DNA of 64,000 bases from Maylandia zebra (taxonomy: Eukaryota > Chordata > Actinopteri > Cichliformes > Cichlidae). A program made the position numbers and the translations under genes. Location: NCBI RefSeq assembly GCF_041146795.1, contig NC_135177.1:20349560-20413559 (forward strand), read 5' to 3'. Below are positions 60,447 through 64,000 of the stretch, piece after piece (the stretch's first letter is position 1; the number at the start of each line of letters is the position of its first letter). The notes under the pieces are model-generated. The model saw only the letters and a list, made by a program, of their open reading frames with translations. It did not search any database and was not told where the DNA came from.

Positions 60447-62609
60447 TACACCACTAGCAGTAAAAAAGACAAAGTACAATGGACTCCAGAAGCAGAAAAA
60501 GCTTTCGTTGATTTGAAAATAGCACTGCAGACATGTACCGTCTTAGCATTACCAGACTATGGAAAACCTTTCGTTCTCCATGTTGATGGTGCAGGAGGGT
60601 ATATGAAAGCAGTCTTAACTCAAGCTTTTGGAGAAAAACAACGTCCATTAGCTTTCTACTCATGCAAACTTGACTCTGTAGCTGCTGGATTACCTACCTG
60701 TGTTCAGGCATGCGCAGCAGCAGCAGAGGCAGTTAAAAAATGTGCAGACATTGTTCTAGGACATAAATTGATCATCAAAGTCCCACATGCAGTGACCTCT
60801 ATTTTGCTCCAAGCGAACCTCTCTTTCCTCACGCATGCAAGACAACTTTCTTATGTGGGGATTCTACTTACACAATCACACATAAAAATAGAGAAGTGTG
60901 GCCAGCTAAACCCAAGTACACTTTTGCCGATTTCTCTGGACGGAGAACAACACTGTTGCATTCAAAAATTAGAGGAAGATACAAAACCTCGCACTGATAT
61001 ATACAGCTCCCCCCAGAGCAGTTTCAGTAATGTTTTTGTGGACGGCTCAGCGTCAAAAGACATTCACGGTAGAAATTGTGTGGGTTATGCGGTCACAACT
61101 GTTGATAAAGTGATAGAAGCAAAAGCTCTCAGCTCCTCAAACTCTGCTCAAAGCGCAGAACTAACCGCAGTCATCAGAGCATGTACTTTGTATAAGGGTC
61201 AAAGTGTTAATGTTTACACAGACAGTCAATATGTCTATTCAGCAGTTCATCATTTCGCTAAAATATGGCATAACAGAGGAATGACAACTTCCTCAGGCAA
61301 CACAGTTCAACATGCAAACCTTCTAAAAAAGCTATTAGAAGTAATAACGTTGCCAAAAGAATTAGCACTATGCAAATGTGCAGCTCATCAAAAGGATGAC
61401 ACAGAAATTACGAGAGGAAATAACTTTGCTGACAAAGCAGCAAAAGCAGCTGCAGAAAAACAAATTGATGTTTTAACAACAGAAACCATAGATCTAATAC
61501 CTTTAGAAATACTAGCAGATGCACAGAAAACAGCATCGCTGAGTGAACAAAAATCTTGGGTGAAAGATGGAGCAGAATTAAAAGACAACCTCATGATGTG
61601 TAATGGCAAACCAGTGCTTCCAAAATCTTTGCATAGAACTGCTGCTTTAGTGACACATGGGAAAACTCATGTGTCAACAGGAGGGATGACTAATATTCTT
61701 AATAAACAATTCTATACAAAAAATTTTGAAAGTTCAGCACAAGAGTTTATCAGAACATGTATAATTTGCCAAAGACACAACGCACAGGGAAATCTACGTC
61801 CAAAGCGAGGGCATTTCCCTATACCACCGCATCCATTTCACACTGTCCACATGGATTTCATAGAATTAAATGAATCACAATCCTCCAAATATGCACTTGT
61901 GATAATTGATGTATTTTCCAAGTGGCCAGAAATATACCCAGTGAAAAAAGCAGATGCAATATCAGTAGCAAAATGTCTATGTAATCATTTTATTCCAACG
62001 TACGGTATTCCATCTCTGATAAGATCAGACAATGGCACACATTTTGTAAATGAAGTAATAAGTAAAGTTTCTGAAGCTTTAGGCTTCAGCATAAAACATC
62101 ACTGTTCTTATCATCCACAAAGTGCAGGATTAGTCGAGAGAACTAACGGCACAATTAAACAAAGGTTGAGGAAATGTATGGAAGAGACTAAAAAACCTTG
62201 GCCTGAATGTCTAAGCTTGGTTAAATTATGGATGAGAATAACTCAAGGAACAGGTGGTCTAACGCCATTTGAAATCGTACATGGCAGACATTTTCCACTC
62301 CCCATAATGAGTGAGCCAATTAATAAATCTATTGCAGAAACAACAATGGCAGAATGGATGACAAAACTATTTGAGAATAAAGAAGTGAGATTAAGCAATC
62401 AACTGCCGAGTGACTTTTCTTCAGTTTCTTGCAGGTTGAACCCCGGTGATTGGATTCTGATTAAAGTCCTCCAGCGGAAAAACTGGAGTGCTCCAAAGTG
62501 GGAAGGTCCCTTCCAGGTGCTACTTACCACACCCACAGCGTGTAAGATAGCCGAACGAGTTTCGTGGATTCATCAATCCCACGTGAAGAAAGTGTTTGCA
62601 CCACAATAA
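60447..62609 (+). CDS. Endogenous retrovirus pol, RNase H and integrase (5'-truncated open frame)
   Basis: An uninterrupted frame of about 720 codons. It opens in the RT connection (QWTPEAEKAFVDLK, FVLHVDGAGGYMKAVL), then RNase H with the four acidic positions (FVDGSAS at 61041, AELTAV, YTDSQYV, NNFADKAA), then integrase: zinc-binding HGKTHVSTGG...CIICQRH, catalytic Asp in HMDFIE (61853), Asp in SDNGTHF (62028) and Glu in VERTNG (62136), i.e. D,D-35-E. The C-terminal domain GPFQVLLTTPTACKI and WIHQSHVKKV is of the gamma/epsilonretrovirus type. The enzyme would join viral DNA to the host chromosome. The RT core is absent, so no active pol. Confidence 0.9.
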   Translation, partial: YTTSSKKDKVQWTPEAEKAFVDLKIALQTCTVLALPDYGKPFVLHVDGAGGYMKAVLTQAFGEKQRPLAFYSCKLDSVAAGLPTCVQACAAAAEAVKKCADIVLGHKLIIKVPHAVTSILLQANLSFLTHARQLSYVGILLTQSHIKIEKCGQLNPSTLLPISLDGEQHCCIQKLEEDTKPRTDIYSSPQSSFSNVFVDGSASKDIHGRNCVGYAVTTVDKVIEAKALSSSNSAQSAELTAVIRACTLYKGQSVNVYTDSQYVYSAVHHFAKIWHNRGMTTSSGNTVQHANLLKKLLEVITLPKELALCKCAAHQKDDTEITRGNNFADKAAKAAAEKQIDVLTTETIDLIPLEILADAQKTASLSEQKSWVKDGAELKDNLMMCNGKPVLPKSLHRTAALVTHGKTHVSTGGMTNILNKQFYTKNFESSAQEFIRTCIICQRHNAQGNLRPKRGHFPIPPHPFHTVHMDFIELNESQSSKYALVIIDVFSKWPEIYPVKKADAISVAKCLCNHFIPTYGIPSLIRSDNGTHFVNEVISKVSEALGFSIKHHCSYHPQSAGLVERTNGTIKQRLRKCMEETKKPWPECLSLVKLWMRITQGTGGLTPFEIVHGRHFPLPIMSEPINKSIAETTMAEWMTKLFENKEVRLSNQLPSDFSSVSCRLNPGDWILIKVLQRKNWSAPKWEGPFQVLLTTPTACKIAERVSWIHQSHVKKVFAPQ

Positions 62610-62809
62610 GACGCCGGTTCCCCTGACTCTTACGTGAACCCCTGCTGGAGGACAGGGCTGAACGGGTTTCCCGCCCTGTGCTTCCTCGGCAGTGCTACTC
62701 ACGTGGGAGCTCGGGTGTGCCTGGTCGCCCTGAAGATCAGACTGACCTATCCCACCGAAGAGCAGAACCAATAATAACACCAGGGACGCCTGAATAAAAT
62801 CTCAACAAG

Positions 62810-64000
62810 ATGACTGAGGAAAACAACCTGATAAATCCAGAAGAAGAACCAGCTTCAGAATCAATGCTAGCACCAGTTCCAGCCCCAAAGCTGTTGTGCT
62901 TGGGCGCTTGTGACATCAAACGAAAACTACTCATGTGCTACATATTCTGTCTAATGGCTATCCTCCTGATGACGACACTCTTTTGGTTGATGCCCAGTGG
63001 AACCCACAAGACAGTACCAATTATTCTCCGACCTAAGAGGTGGACCCACGACAACTCGCACCTGAAGGAGATAGACAAAGAACACAACCACCCGTGGCTG
63101 AACAATGCATGGTACCGGTATGTCCATGACAGAGTGCACAGAGAAGACAATGCCGCAAACTGCTATGTCTGCTCACATATGCCCACGACAGCACTCCATG
63201 CCACAGTGTATGGAAAACCCCCAACCAAGGCTGAAGCACTCTGCATATATGACAAAGCCATTACCGGGACCTGCTCAACACCAGGAAAACCTGTGATGGT
63301 GATAGGTGGATCCATAAAGGACCAAAACAGCAACACATGCCACAACACTACACAATATATAGTCCCACAGAGTGTAAAGTCTTTAATCTACAACATAACA
63401 AACTGCACCCACCAGTACCCAAATATAAACTACACCTGCAATGAAGCCTACTGGGTGCATATAAACGTCAGCCATAGAAAACTGAAATCATTCTCAGTTG
63501 TTTTGCCACCTGACATACAACACCCAGTGTGCTTTAACTTCACAGGAGCAACCGGACAAACAGGTACGCCCCAGGGTCTGAAGAAATTAGGACAAAACCG
63601 AAACTGCTCCATGATCCTGGCGGCACCAGATTGGGATGGCATCGGCTCATCAACAGGTACATACTGGGTACAGGGCGCAGCTTGGGCGTGTGGCCTGAAA
63701 GTCTATTTCATGCTGCCACCAAACAGCACCGGACTCTGTGCCCCTGTTCTGGTATCTGACCACACCTTTAAGATGTCAGTGAACAGCAACACCAGAGCTA
63801 AACGTAACACAGGCCTCAAGCCCCATGATCCATATCTTGGTTCTGATGTACCAGATGACTTCAAACTCTGGACCAAGAGCCAGAAGGTAATACACGCTTT
63901 GTTTCCATGGATAGGAGTAGGGAAACACGCACTACAGATAGAAACCCTGGACTATCGTTTTGGATTATTTTTAAATGCTTCAACCCGCATTAATCAAGGA
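62810..64000 (+). CDS. Endogenous retrovirus envelope, open to the window edge (397+ codons)
   Basis: Starts at ATG 62810, 200 bases after the pol stop, with no stop before the window ends. Features: a hydrophobic segment at residues about 41-58 preceded by KRK, a CYVC at residues 118-121 (a CxxC possibly comparable to the CWLC of gamma-type surface subunits), many N-X-S/T sites, regularly spaced Cys, and a furin-type RAKR at residues 329-332, after which the transmembrane subunit begins. The fusion region and CX6CC motif would lie beyond or at the edge. The protein would mediate fusion of viral and cell membranes; no statement on function of this copy is possible. Genus within gamma/epsilon-like retroviruses is not resolved. 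Confidence 0.82.
   Translation, partial: MTEENNLINPEEEPASESMLAPVPAPKLLCLGACDIKRKLLMCYIFCLMAILLMTTLFWLMPSGTHKTVPIILRPKRWTHDNSHLKEIDKEHNHPWLNNAWYRYVHDRVHREDNAANCYVCSHMPTTALHATVYGKPPTKAEALCIYDKAITGTCSTPGKPVMVIGGSIKDQNSNTCHNTTQYIVPQSVKSLIYNITNCTHQYPNINYTCNEAYWVHINVSHRKLKSFSVVLPPDIQHPVCFNFTGATGQTGTPQGLKKLGQNRNCSMILAAPDWDGIGSSTGTYWVQGAAWACGLKVYFMLPPNSTGLCAPVLVSDHTFKMSVNSNTRAKRNTGLKPHDPYLGSDVPDDFKLWTKSQKVIHALFPWIGVGKHALQIETLDYRFGLFLNASTRINQG

Overview
The window is genomic DNA from a ray-finned fish, probably a percomorph. The evidence is spliced vertebrate genes with GT/AG introns and a dense set of teleost-type repeats: Rex1-, L2- and RTE-like LINEs, an R4-type LINE, a Penelope-like element, several hAT and Tc1/mariner families, a tRNA-derived SINE and a gamma/epsilon-type endogenous retrovirus. 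I cannot name the species.

Layout. (1) Positions 1-6913, + strand: the last eight coding exons of a STEAP4-like metalloreductase; the first part of the gene lies outside the window. (2) 8777-14034: a nested stack. An old Tc1/mariner-like element is split by a minus-strand L2 LINE. The L2 is itself interrupted by a DD37E Tc1/mariner (TRT-like) transposon and by an LTR-like fragment that replaced its YADD region. (3) 17097-21228, 50659-53422 and 53972-57478, all minus strand: three tandem secreted short pentraxins (CRP/SAP family) with one architecture, a noncoding leader exon plus four coding exons of 55/103/298/219 nt. The first (A) is a pseudogene carrying an RTE LINE in its last intron. B and C are intact; C has lost the signature histidine and a calcium-ligand residue. 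(4) 21.4-40.1 kb, between A and B: almost solid transposable elements. They comprise a SINE, a Penelope-like element, two nested Rex1-like LINEs plus a MITE, an R4-type LINE, then a run of hAT elements separated by (TA)n tracts, one containing a P-element-like transposon with a THAP-domain relic, then a second TRT copy. (5) 40.1-50.6 kb: mostly unannotatable sequence, with one clean hAT-like non-autonomous element, an exon-like SAMD3-like coding relic broken by a LINE tail, a palindrome with repeated ACGGTA motifs and an LTR-like copy. (6) 58.3 kb to the end, + strand: an endogenous retrovirus with a 5' LTR, a primer-binding site best matching tRNA-Tyr, a truncated gag start, a protease relic, a large open RNase H-integrase frame and an open env frame that runs off the window.

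The host genes are steap4 (iron/copper reduction in endomembranes and plasma membrane) and a pentraxin cluster (secreted innate pattern recognition). Everything else is mobile DNA in several ages and nesting levels. The most useful points are the empty-site proofs of insertion (P-like element, Penelope micro-insertion), the intact env and integrase frames in an otherwise wrecked provirus, and the divergence between pentraxins B and C. I see no CRISPR array, operon or prokaryotic feature. Coordinates of exons and element ends were read by eye; no alignment or database search was run.
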